Of a DNA stretch of 64,000 bases, positions 1 to 6,569 are shown piece after piece. The translations under genes and the position numbers were made by a program. This DNA is from CAWFKW01 sp963816535 (lineage in GTDB: Bacteria; Bacteroidota; Ignavibacteria; Tepidaquicellales; OLB5). The DNA lies in the NCBI GenBank assembly GCA_963816535.1, contig CAWFKW010000002.1, positions 62,001 to 126,000 of the forward strand, in the 5' to 3' direction. The notes under the pieces are model-generated. The model was not told the DNA's origin, made no database searches, and was given only the letters and a program-made list of their open reading frames with translations. Within the stretch, counting starts at the first letter, position 1, and each line of letters begins with the position of its first letter.

Positions 1-2
1 AG

Positions 3-272
3 GTACCGGTAGGGTATAAGCTGACTCAGAATTATCCAAATCCGTTCAACCCGACCACGAACATCAAGTTCAACCTCCCATTAACGGGATATGTTAAGCT
101 TGCTGTGTACGATGTATTGGGCAACCAGGTTGCTACGCTTATCGACGGCGAAACTGAAGGCGGAGTTCACAGCATTAACTTCGACGCTTCAAACCTCGCA
201 AGCGGCGTCTACTTCTATAAGCTTGAGGCAAACGGCTTCAGCGACGTGAAGAAAATGATGTTAATAAAATAA
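3..272 (+). CDS. C-terminal end of a T9SS-secreted protein (partial)
   Basis: The 5' end is outside the window; about 89 residues are visible and the frame ends at TAA 270-272. They form a complete type IX secretion type A sorting domain: the QNYPNPFNPTT signature, then alternating beta strands (VKLAVYDVLGNQVATLI), an SGVYFYKLEA strand and a basic KKMMLIK end. In known T9SS cargo this domain is recognised at the outer membrane and removed or linked to the surface. The passenger domain is not visible, so its activity is unknown. A stem-loop terminator follows directly. Confidence 0.9.
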   Translation, partial: VPVGYKLTQNYPNPFNPTTNIKFNLPLTGYVKLAVYDVLGNQVATLIDGETEGGVHSINFDASNLASGVYFYKLEANGFSDVKKMMLIK

Positions 273-287
273 AACAAATTTTAATCG

Positions 288-316
288 GGGCAGGTAACGC
301 TACCTGCCCTGTTTAT
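288..316 (+). terminator. Intrinsic-type terminator
   Basis: A perfect 9-bp stem GGGCAGGTA/TACCTGCCC (288-296 with 301-309) with an ACGC loop is followed by TGTTTATTT. It lies 15 nt past the stop of the T9SS cargo gene and just before the next ATG. Confidence 0.75.
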
Positions 317-321
317 TTCAA

Positions 322-732
322 ATGAATAAAATGTCAATACGCAAAACATCAATATTACTTTTTTTTACAGCCTTTCTGGGCTTAACAGGAATCCAAACAC
401 GGGCAACTCTCGCTGCAGGATTGAATTCTAAAGACGATAGCGCCGACTCTGTAAACCTGCAGGCAGACGAAATTTCAAACGATTTTAATCAGGTTCAGTG
501 CGTCCCGGTTACATCTTCAAAAATTCGTTACACGCTGATAAAACCAACGGGGGTAAGAATAACAGTTTATGATATTTTAGCCAGAGAAGTTAAAACTTTA
601 GTGAACGAATACCAGCAGGCGGGCTCATACGAAGCGGACATGCAGTCAGCAAATATATCAGCGGGCACGTATTATTACAAGATCCAGACAGGCGACTCAA
701 CAAAGGTAAGAAAAATAGTCTTAACCAGATAG
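322..732 (+). CDS. Very short secreted protein with a T9SS-like C-terminal domain
   Basis: 136 residues. Residues about 1-32 form a signal peptide with a hydrophobic core (ILLFFTAFLGL). A short acidic, low-complexity stretch follows, and from about residue 65 the chain matches the strand pattern of a type A sorting domain (VRITVYDILAREVKTLV, AGTYYYKIQTG, VRKIVLTR). The usual NYPNPFNP opening is absent and replaced by QCVPVTSSKIRY. There is almost no passenger between signal and C-terminal domain. It may be a decayed cargo gene, or a small surface protein built only of the carrier domain. The start is an ATG with no clear ribosome binding site, as is common in this phylum. Confidence 0.7.
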   Translation: MNKMSIRKTSILLFFTAFLGLTGIQTRATLAAGLNSKDDSADSVNLQADEISNDFNQVQCVPVTSSKIRYTLIKPTGVRITVYDILAREVKTLVNEYQQAGSYEADMQSANISAGTYYYKIQTGDSTKVRKIVLTR

Positions 733-740
733 TTAAACGC

Positions 741-763
741 ATATTATTTCTCCAGAATAATAT
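741..763. repeat. Palindrome after the short T9SS-like gene
   Basis: ATATTATT (741-748) pairs with AATAATAT (756-763) around a 7-nt loop, 8 nt after the stop codon. There is no T-run, so its role as a terminator is uncertain. Confidence 0.4.
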
Positions 764-774
764 ATGCCCTCTTC

Positions 775-791
775 CCCCGCTTTTAGCGGGG
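775..791. repeat. GC-rich stem-loop
   Basis: CCCCGCT (775-781) and AGCGGGG (785-791) form a 7-bp stem with a TTT loop, flanked by CCCTCTTC and CGGAGGGG that can extend the pairing. It has the compact form of dispersed palindromic repeats. Confidence 0.5.
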
Positions 792-919
792 CGGAGGGGA
801 CTTAAAACCGCGAAAACAAGATCCAACATTTATACAAATAATACATAATTACTACACCGGCAAAATAAAAATATTTTGTCTTTCAAAAAACTAAACAAAT
901 AAAAAGAAGGGAAACAAAA

Positions 920-1369
920 ATGAAACATCTAACATTAGCTGTTCTATTATTATTCGTCATCGGATTAAGCAGTTGCGGCAAAAAGGACGATAAAGTAGAC
1001 GTTACTACAAACAAAGAAGGCACGGACGTAAACGTAAAGACAAAAGACGTAGACGTATCGACAAACAAGCTTCCGGCTGACTGGCCCTCAGACATTCCTA
1101 CCTACAAGGACGCCAAACTCCTTGCTTCGGCAAAGACCCCTCAGGGCTCAACGGCTACTTACGATATCAGCGATAAGCTGAAACCGGTAGCGGATTTCTA
1201 CAAAGACGAAATGAAAAAGGCCGGCTATGACGCAGACAAAACAAACGATATGATGATGACAGATAAAGGGGGCATAATGGTTTATAAAAAAGGCGGCAAA
1301 GAAGTCGATCTTACAATGGGATTTGCAGATGCAACCGGCAAAACTTCGCTGGTTATACTTGTAAAGTAA
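920..1369 (+). CDS. Small lipoprotein of unknown function
   Basis: 149 residues with a lipoprotein signal: hydrophobic core LTLAVLLLFVIGL then lipobox LSSC with Cys at residue 19, so the mature protein should be membrane-anchored in the periplasm or at the surface. A Lys/Asp/Thr/Val-rich linker (about 22-50) precedes a small domain containing an ADFYKDEMKKAGY segment, a pattern found in small bacterial lipoproteins of unknown role. The start has an A/G-rich leader (AGAAGGGAAACAAAAATG) that recurs before other exported-protein genes in the window. Function not recognised. Confidence 0.8.
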   Translation: MKHLTLAVLLLFVIGLSSCGKKDDKVDVTTNKEGTDVNVKTKDVDVSTNKLPADWPSDIPTYKDAKLLASAKTPQGSTATYDISDKLKPVADFYKDEMKKAGYDADKTNDMMMTDKGGIMVYKKGGKEVDLTMGFADATGKTSLVILVK

Positions 1370-1380
1370 TAAGGCTATCC

Positions 1381-1414
1381 GGGCAGGGTTTGGAAATAAT
1401 GCCATTCCCTGCCC
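1381..1414 (+). terminator. Stem-loop after the lipoprotein gene
   Basis: GGGCAGGG (1381-1388) and CCCTGCCC (1407-1414) form a perfect 8-bp stem with an 18-nt loop, 11 nt after the stop. No T-run follows, so it may stabilise the 3' end rather than terminate by itself. Confidence 0.5.
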
Positions 1415-1527
1415 ATTGGTTTCTAAACGCTGAAGCAGCATTCGGCCCCGGCAAAGATATTAAGGCTGAATTGTATTCAAATAACTGCGGGGACTTCTAA
1501 ACGGGACAAGTTTCAAATTACTATCGA

Positions 1528-1854
1528 ATGCAGAAAGAATTTATCGTTTACGTAAAGATGACAAGACCCAACAAGCTATCCACGGGCGTACTATCGGCAA
1601 TGACCGCCAAACCGGAGGGCTCAAACGGAAGAACTGTTGTGGCTATATCAGGCAGGGATCATGCGAATATAGTCTTTTATGAAACAAGGAAAAGCAAACG
1701 TCAGGCAGTAGCAAGAGAAAAGGAACTGAAAAAACTCAACAGGAAGAAATTGACCGAGTTGGTAAGGCAATCTAACCCGGAAATGCTTGATATAAGCGGC
1801 ATCTGGAATGACGGCGATAAACATCAGGACATGAATCAAATGTTTCTAGAATAA
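1528..1854 (+). CDS. GIY-YIG-like protein with degenerate active site
   Basis: 108 residues. The C-terminal half fits the small UvrC/YhbQ-type GIY-YIG proteins: a VFYET strand, then AVAREKELKKLNRKK, then a NPEM segment near the end, matching the AIxREKQLKKWxRxxK...NPxW pattern of the family. The N-terminal half starts with a strand (FIVYVKMTRPNKL) at the right place, but GIY is replaced by LSTGV and the YIG and following Arg are not recognisable. Loss of the active Tyr/Gly/Arg set suggests a non-catalytic or strongly diverged nuclease fold. Family assignment rests on the C-terminal pattern and is moderate. Confidence 0.6.
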   Translation: MQKEFIVYVKMTRPNKLSTGVLSAMTAKPEGSNGRTVVAISGRDHANIVFYETRKSKRQAVAREKELKKLNRKKLTELVRQSNPEMLDISGIWNDGDKHQDMNQMFLE

Positions 1855-1892
1855 GATATGATAACGCTGCAAAACAGAAAGGTCTGCTTCTC

Positions 1893-2063
1893 ATGAACGG
1901 AAAATATTTCCTTCTTTTCAGGTTAATAGCTGCATTCGCCGGAGCAACTGCATTTTGCATAGTTTTATTAATGTATTATCCCATTGCCGCCGTTGCGTGT
2001 ATCCCAATGTACATACTGATAGCAGCGAGGGCAAAAGAGCTTTTTGTAAAAAGAAATCAATAA
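1893..2063 (+). CDS. Small two-helix membrane protein
   Basis: A 56-residue frame from ATG 1893 to TAA 2061. It contains two hydrophobic stretches (about residues 5-29 and 33-46) separated by a short Pro-containing turn (MYYPIAAVAC), and ends in a basic tail (KELFVKRNQ). No homologue is recognised. It sits in a same-strand run of small exported or membrane proteins, 38 nt after the GIY-YIG-like gene and 34 nt before the next lipoprotein gene. The hydrophobic pattern and operon-like placement support it as real. Confidence 0.55.
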   Translation: MNGKYFLLFRLIAAFAGATAFCIVLLMYYPIAAVACIPMYILIAARAKELFVKRNQ

Positions 2064-2097
2064 ACTAATTATAAGAACAGAAAGGGGAAACAAAAAA

Positions 2098-2520
2098 ATG
2101 AAATTCTTCAAATCATCTCTGGTATTGCTGGTGATATTGAGCGCAATAAGCATTCCGCTTTTAAACGGGTGCAGTAAAATCAAAGCAATCAAAGAAGTCT
2201 CGGATATGGTAAAAGGAGACAGGCTTTATTTCTGCGAAAGATATGTTACTAAGGAAATAGGCGAAGATACCAAATTCAAAAAGGGAAAAGTAACCGTAAT
2301 GGTAAAGCTCAAAAATGCTATAGGCGAGAGCTCGGTTGATATAAACATTACCGACCTTTCCACGGGTAAAGCTGCAGATACTTTCCCGTTTACGGTCCAG
2401 CCCGGCTGGGATTATATCCATTTTGACGACGTCGAATTTAAAGATACCGGGAAATTTAAAGTCAGTTGCATTAAGAAGAACGGCGACGTAATTGCAACAG
2501 GCGAAGTAGAAATTATTTAA
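2098..2520 (+). CDS. Lipoprotein of a small beta-rich family (paralogue at 23.5 kb)
   Basis: 140 residues. Signal peptide with core LVLLVILSAISIPLL and lipobox LNGC (Cys 25). The mature part has a conserved layout: LYFCERY, a GEIGEDTKFKKG-like segment, KVTVMVKL, a TFPFTV strand, a YIHF strand and a final strand ending GEVEII. The same order (MYFCEKY, LTVMVKC, DFPYTV, YIYF, ALIEI) is seen in the secreted protein at 23528-23935, so the two are paralogues of an uncharacterised family, one lipid-anchored and one soluble. The ATG follows an AGAAAGGGGAAAC leader. Function unknown; the all-beta pattern suggests a small sandwich domain. Confidence 0.8.
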   Translation: MKFFKSSLVLLVILSAISIPLLNGCSKIKAIKEVSDMVKGDRLYFCERYVTKEIGEDTKFKKGKVTVMVKLKNAIGESSVDINITDLSTGKAADTFPFTVQPGWDYIHFDDVEFKDTGKFKVSCIKKNGDVIATGEVEII

Positions 2521-2540
2521 TAACTTAAACATATAAAACA

Positions 2541-2738
2541 ATGCTAGATGATCTGGAATACGCAGCGCGCGACGCGGCAAGAGACGGCTTAAGGGGACAA
2601 AACGGCGGCTTCTTCAGCTCCTTTATTACAAGATTTAAACAGAGATTATTGTTCAACCTGATAATAACTCTTGTTTCGCTTGGAATTGTATTGATAGTAG
2701 CGCTCTATATTGTCTTCGTTATATTGAGGGCTTTATAA
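2541..2738 (+). CDS. Small single-pass membrane protein
   Basis: 65 residues. An acidic, Ala/Arg/Asp-rich N-terminal part (about 1-20), a short basic amphipathic segment, then one strong transmembrane helix (about 39-62, LIITLVSLGIVLIVALYIVF). It starts 20 nt after the preceding lipoprotein gene and ends 30 nt before the acidic protein gene, so the three are probably co-transcribed. No family recognised. Confidence 0.65.
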   Translation: MLDDLEYAARDAARDGLRGQNGGFFSSFITRFKQRLLFNLIITLVSLGIVLIVALYIVFVILRAL

Positions 2739-2768
2739 ACCGTTTCTAAAAAGAAGGAACTCTATAAA

Positions 2769-3095
2769 ATGTTTAACAATAATGAATCTGAATTTCCGGA
2801 ATATGTAAACCGTTTTGGAATGAATAATGATGATGACGACGATGTTGAAGAGGAAGAGGAAGAGGAAGAAGATAACGATGATGACGGAATCTCATTTGAA
2901 AAATACGTAGAGCTCAGAACAAAAATGGACCCTTATGGAGATGACAAATCAGAGCACAACCGTATACTTCAATCGGAAGGTTATACAAGGGAAGACTGGG
3001 ATTTTTATGAAAAAGTCTGGACGGTTGAAATGGCGAACCCGGAGAGGCTGAATCAGTTCAGCGAACTGTATGCAACCTACTCGAAGAAAAAATAA
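2769..3095 (+). CDS. Acidic cytoplasmic protein of unknown function
   Basis: 108 residues with an Asp/Glu block at about 20-38 in which nearly every residue is acidic, then a mixed helical domain containing FEKYVELRTKMDPYG and EGYTREDWDFYEKVW. The domain is rich in aromatic and charged residues and ends in three Lys. There is no signal peptide. The Trp/Tyr-rich helical part suggests a small folded domain with a disordered acidic tail. No family can be named with confidence. It is the last gene of the small-protein run before a non-coding, palindrome-rich stretch. Confidence 0.65.
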   Translation: MFNNNESEFPEYVNRFGMNNDDDDDVEEEEEEEEDNDDDGISFEKYVELRTKMDPYGDDKSEHNRILQSEGYTREDWDFYEKVWTVEMANPERLNQFSELYATYSKKK

Positions 3096-3127
3096 AGGTT
3101 CAGGGCCTCAGAATTGATACGGAACCG

Positions 3128-3145
3128 CCCGGATTGATCACCGGG
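3128..3145. repeat. Small inverted repeat
   Basis: CCCGG (3128-3132) pairs with CCGGG (3141-3145). It overlaps the left arm of the next repeat, so the two are mutually exclusive structures. Confidence 0.4.
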
Positions 3146-3175
3146 GGCATTAAAGTATAAGTTTTTTTGCCCCCG
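3142..3175. repeat. Inverted repeat, possible terminator
   Basis: CGGGGGCA (3142-3149) pairs perfectly with TGCCCCCG (3168-3175) across an 18-nt AT-rich loop. It lies about 47 nt after the stop of the acidic protein gene and may act as its terminator. Confidence 0.5.
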
Positions 3176-3182
3176 CAAAAAA

Positions 3183-3242
3183 AATCTTCACCGCTAAAGA
3201 CCGTGAGTAAATTGCTGGTTTACGCACGGTCTGGTGAAGATT
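3183..3242. repeat. Long imperfect inverted repeat (60 nt)
   Basis: The arms are 3183-3211 and 3219-3242. AATCTTCACC pairs with GGTGAAGATT (10 bp), AGACCGTG with CACGGTCT (8 bp) and GTAAA with TTTAC (5 bp). A 5-nt bulge (3193-3197) and an A/G mismatch interrupt the stem, and the loop is 7 nt. Twenty-three paired bases in a short non-coding stretch are unlikely by chance and suggest a structured RNA, a miniature mobile element or a protein-binding site. Confidence 0.65.
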
Positions 3243-3545
3243 CTGTTGAGGAGCGCTATATCTTGTTTAAGAGACCTTTAGAACCTATAGAAAGAAAATC
3301 AATAACTAATCCCGCAGAAACTACTATTTTCCTTGAAATTCTCTCTATTATTAATAATTTACGTAACAGTATCCAATAATAATGCTTTTTTTGCAATAAG
3401 GCGTATTAACAGGCAATCTAAATGTTGGATAAGCGCTTGCTTTTTATTTAAGTTGAATTAAACCATTTGCAGCCCTTTTTCATCTATTATATACAGGCCC
3501 CGATGTATAACTGATTCATTTTTCCCCAGGAAAAGGAGTAAATTT

Positions 3546-4403
3546 ATGGGAACATTAAATAAATTTTTATTATTTTACGTCTTAATGATTTCAACAACAA
3601 CGCTGATATCGACCAATGTTATAGCCGGTGAGGAATTGCTGTTTGAGAAGACCATATCAACAGCTTCGGATCAGACTCTGGATTTGGATGCTTTTGCAGG
3701 CAATGTGATTGTTAACACGGGTTCCGCCGCCGAAGTCTCGGTAAAAATTTATGGCAACCAGGAAACGAAAGATAAACTTGATTTTTCCGCTGAAAGCACT
3801 GCCAACGGAGTATCGGTCGACGTTAAGAAGAATTATTCCGGGAATACCTGGAACATGAATATCAAAATAGTTGTCGCTGTGCCGCAGGAATATAATGTAA
3901 ACGCAAAGACAGGCGGCGGAAACATCTCGGTCTCCGCGTTAAAGGGAATAGTAGTATTAAACAGCTCGGGCGGAAATATCACTATAGACGGGATCACCGG
4001 GCAAACCAAAGCAACAACGCAGGGCGGCAACATAACCCTGAAGAATTTCGACGGGAATGTATCAGCCGAAACCAACGGCGGGAATGTGAAACTGGCGGGC
4101 TCTAACGGTTCAGTTTACGCCGCAACAAACGGCGGCAATATCACGCTGGATTATTCCGGAAAGAACTTCGGGATAGAATTGAACACAAATGCGGGCAACG
4201 TAAAAGTCGACGTTCCTGCGCAGTTCGACGCAGATGTTGACATGACCACCACATGCGGAAGGATAGTAACCGATTTGGGAACTCCTGCCGATAAGCACGT
4301 GGGTTCAAGTCTTAAGACTACGATAGGCTCGGGCGGCGCGAAGCTGAGCTGTTCGACCAATGCAGGCACAATATCGGCATATAAGAAAGACGACAGTCGC
4401 TAA
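3546..4403 (+). CDS. Secreted DUF4097-type repeat protein (first of tandem pair)
   Basis: 285 residues with a signal peptide (about 1-27, ending VIAG). A leading strand domain (FEKTISTASDQTLDLDAFAG) is followed by five or more short units carrying GGN[IV] or GGGNI motifs between about residues 120 and 215, the pattern of the DUF4097 putative adhesin family, expected to stack into a right-handed beta-helix. The C-terminal part has TTIGSGGAKLSCSTNAGTI. It should act in the periplasm or at the surface; no catalytic residues are seen. A good ribosome binding site (AGGAAAAGGAG) precedes the ATG. The next gene, 20 nt downstream, is a diverged duplicate. Confidence 0.85.
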   Translation: MGTLNKFLLFYVLMISTTTLISTNVIAGEELLFEKTISTASDQTLDLDAFAGNVIVNTGSAAEVSVKIYGNQETKDKLDFSAESTANGVSVDVKKNYSGNTWNMNIKIVVAVPQEYNVNAKTGGGNISVSALKGIVVLNSSGGNITIDGITGQTKATTQGGNITLKNFDGNVSAETNGGNVKLAGSNGSVYAATNGGNITLDYSGKNFGIELNTNAGNVKVDVPAQFDADVDMTTTCGRIVTDLGTPADKHVGSSLKTTIGSGGAKLSCSTNAGTISAYKKDDSR

Positions 4404-4423
4404 TTAAACCTAACCAAATTAAC

Positions 4424-5341
4424 ATGAAAAGAAAAAAATTCTTTCTTCTGTTAAGCCCTCTTTTTATATTTATTTTTTTATTATCTGTAAACGTTTCGTA
4501 TTCAAGGCTTTGTCATGAACTGATAAAAGATGTTACCGTTCATGAAGAAAACGGAATTAACGCCGTTGTAAATTCTTTCACTGGGAATATTACGGTCTCA
4601 AGCTGGGATAGCCCCGATGTATCAATGAAGGTTTACGGCTCTCCTGACGCAAAAGACAGGATAGACGTCGAAACATCTGAACTCAGCTCAGGTGTGAAGC
4701 TGGATTGCAAAGAAAAGCCCTCATCAGGTTCCGACCCGAAGGATGGGGTTAACTATGACCTGAACTTAGAGGTCTTCGTTCCTAAGAATCAGAATGTGAG
4801 CGTAAAGACCGGGAGCGGAAACGTAACGGCTGAAAACATAGACGGCAAAGTGAAGCTTACAACCGGAGGCGGGAACGTTGAAGCGAAGGAAATCTCGGAT
4901 AACGTTTACGGAATTACCGGCGGCGGAAATATTAAAGTGGATAACAGCCGCGGAGATATAAACGTTATAACCGGCGGTGGTAATATAATTGTTATCGATT
5001 TTAAAGGCGCTGTTACCGCTCTTACAGAAGGCGGCAATATAGATATGAAAGGCTCAAATGCAGCTGTTAACGCCTCTACAACTGGCGGGAACGTTACATT
5101 GGACTATTACGGCTCCAATTACGGCGTGATATTAAACTCAGAGTCGGGCAATATTAACCTTGACCTGCCATCTGATTTTAAGGCGGACCTTAACCTGCTG
5201 ACCGAAAATGGCAGGATTTCAAGCGAACTGGCCAAAGAGAAGAACAGGAATTTTCTTGTTACGCCTTTGAACGGTGGAGGCAAGAAGCTATACTGCCTTA
5301 CAGCGACAGGGAATATTATCCTGAATATTAAGAAAAGCTGA
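4424..5341 (+). CDS. Secreted DUF4097-type repeat protein (second of tandem pair)
   Basis: 305 residues with an N-terminal hydrophobic segment (LLSPLFIFIFLLSVNVSYS) that fits a signal peptide. It has the same design as its upstream neighbour: strand domain, GSGNVTAENIDGKV, then repeated TGGGN/EGGN units (about 127-222), and an ending with GGGKKLYCLTATGNI. Sequence has diverged but motif order is kept, so this is an old tandem duplication, perhaps with partner or redundant roles in the envelope. It is followed by a clear terminator. Confidence 0.85.
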   Translation: MKRKKFFLLLSPLFIFIFLLSVNVSYSRLCHELIKDVTVHEENGINAVVNSFTGNITVSSWDSPDVSMKVYGSPDAKDRIDVETSELSSGVKLDCKEKPSSGSDPKDGVNYDLNLEVFVPKNQNVSVKTGSGNVTAENIDGKVKLTTGGGNVEAKEISDNVYGITGGGNIKVDNSRGDINVITGGGNIIVIDFKGAVTALTEGGNIDMKGSNAAVNASTTGGNVTLDYYGSNYGVILNSESGNINLDLPSDFKADLNLLTENGRISSELAKEKNRNFLVTPLNGGGKKLYCLTATGNIILNIKKS

Positions 5342-5380
5342 AAAAGGAGTTCAGCTTATTTCGGCAAACAACTGATTTCA

Positions 5381-5416
5381 ACAGCCCGGGCTTAAAGAGA
5401 GACGGGCTGTTTATTT
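5381..5416 (+). terminator. Terminator of the DUF4097 pair
   Basis: ACAGCCCG (5381-5388) and CGGGCTGT (5403-5410) form an 8-bp stem followed by TTATTT. It lies 40 nt past the stop of the second repeat protein. Confidence 0.75.
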
Positions 5417-5523
5417 ACTGACTGCATTGATTTTTCTATTAAACGCCCTGAAAAATTCCATATTTAACTGTTAATTTTTTCGCTATTTTAGAAGACAAAA
5501 TCTAAAAAAATTATTTCTGTTTG

Positions 5524-6465
5524 TTGAAAAACAATTTCGCATTAATTGGGGCGGCCGGCTATGTTGCCCCCAGGCACCTGAGAGCAATTAAGGAAAACAA
5601 CCAGGATCTTGTTGCCATACTTGATAACAACGATTCGGTCGGTATTATAGACAGCTATTTTCCTGACGCCGCGTTCTTCACTGAGTTCGAGAGGTTTGAC
5701 CGCCACTCCGAAAAGCTGCGCCAGATGGGAGATAAGAAGAGAATTCATTACGTGAGCATATGCTCGCCGAATTACCTTCATGACGCGCATATAAGATTTG
5801 CGCTTAGGGCAGATGCGAACGCGATTTCGGAAAAACCGCTGGTGTTAAATCCGTGGAATGCTGACGCATTGAAATCGCTTGAAAAAGAATCCGGCAGAAA
5901 GGTGTACACAATATTGCAGCTTCGCCTTCACCCTGAGATCCTTGCTCTGAAGAAAAAGATTGAAAAGGCTAAGACAGGGAAAAAATATGATATTTCGCTA
6001 ACATACATAACTCCGCGCGGCAAGTGGTACAATTATTCATGGAAAGGCGACATAAAGAAATCAGGGGGAATAGCCACAAATATCGGGATACATTTTTTTG
6101 ACATGCTTATATGGATATTCGGCGCGGTGAAAACAAACACCGTACATTATTACAAAGAAGACAGGGCGGGCGGCGTTCTGGAACTGGAGAATGCAAACGT
6201 AAAATGGTATCTTTCAATAGACGGCGCAGATTTGCCTGATAAGAGCCGTAAAACTTACCGCTCAATTTTGCTTGACGGAAAAGAATTCGAGTTTTCGGAA
6301 GGATTTACCGACCTTCATACAAAGAGCTACAAAGAGATTCTGAGCGGGAACGGGTTCGGAATAGAAGTTACAAAGCCCTCAATTGAGGCGGTTTATGAGA
6401 TAAGGAACGCCTCGCCACTAGGGCTGAAAGGCGATTACCATCCGTTCTTAAGAAAAATTAAATAA
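5524..6465 (+). CDS. wlbA: UDP-N-acetyl-2-amino-2-deoxyglucuronate dehydrogenase type (WlbA/WbpB)
   Basis: 313 residues from the second of two consecutive TTG codons (5521, 5524); this start gives the MKNNFALIG beginning typical of the family. Gfo/Idh/MocA fold: Rossmann glycine motif GAAGYVAPRH at about 10-18, the EKP motif at 103-105, then the C-terminal substrate domain. SVGIIDSYFPDA, SICSPNYLHDAHI and LQLRLHP are hallmarks of WlbA/WbpB, which oxidise C3 of UDP-GlcNAc-uronate with NAD during synthesis of diacetamido uronic acid sugars. The partner aminotransferase, acetyltransferase and UDP-GlcNAc dehydrogenase are not nearby, so the gene is isolated here. Confidence 0.9.
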   Translation: MKNNFALIGAAGYVAPRHLRAIKENNQDLVAILDNNDSVGIIDSYFPDAAFFTEFERFDRHSEKLRQMGDKKRIHYVSICSPNYLHDAHIRFALRADANAISEKPLVLNPWNADALKSLEKESGRKVYTILQLRLHPEILALKKKIEKAKTGKKYDISLTYITPRGKWYNYSWKGDIKKSGGIATNIGIHFFDMLIWIFGAVKTNTVHYYKEDRAGGVLELENANVKWYLSIDGADLPDKSRKTYRSILLDGKEFEFSEGFTDLHTKSYKEILSGNGFGIEVTKPSIEAVYEIRNASPLGLKGDYHPFLRKIK

Positions 6466-6468
6466 ACC

Positions 6469-6495
6469 CGGAACTTACGTTCCGCGCACGCGCGG
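6469..6495. repeat. Overlapping stem-loops after wlbA
   Basis: CGGAAC (6469-6474) pairs with GTTCCG (6479-6484) round a TTAC loop, and CCGCGC (6482-6487) pairs with GCGCGG (6490-6495). The two share three bases and cannot form together. They may end the wlbA transcript. Confidence 0.5.
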
Positions 6496-6569
6496 GGGTC
6501 TGCAGATTTCATACAAGCCTTCTGCTTTAAACAACTAAATTATAAACTAATATTCGATTTTATTAAATC

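Larger units (their letters stand above)
3096..3545. other. Non-coding region rich in inverted repeats
   Basis: A 450-nt gap. It holds three nested or adjacent inverted repeats at 3128-3242 (listed separately) followed by AT-rich sequence up to a gene start with an AGGAAAAGGAG ribosome binding site. An open frame at 3167-3379 starts with TTG inside the hairpin cluster and looks like no known protein, so it is not called as a gene. A TTTG at about 3469 followed by TATATAC about 18 nt later could be a promoter for the downstream gene, but this is weak. Confidence 0.5.

Noticed and set aside
3183..3242. Integron attC-like site
   Set aside because: The hairpin shape is suggestive, but the conserved RYYYAAC/GTTRRRY ends are absent and no integrase is nearby.
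3167..3379. Open frame of 70 codons starting with TTG
   Set aside because: It starts inside the inverted-repeat cluster, contains both arms of the 60-nt hairpin, has no ribosome binding site and resembles no protein.
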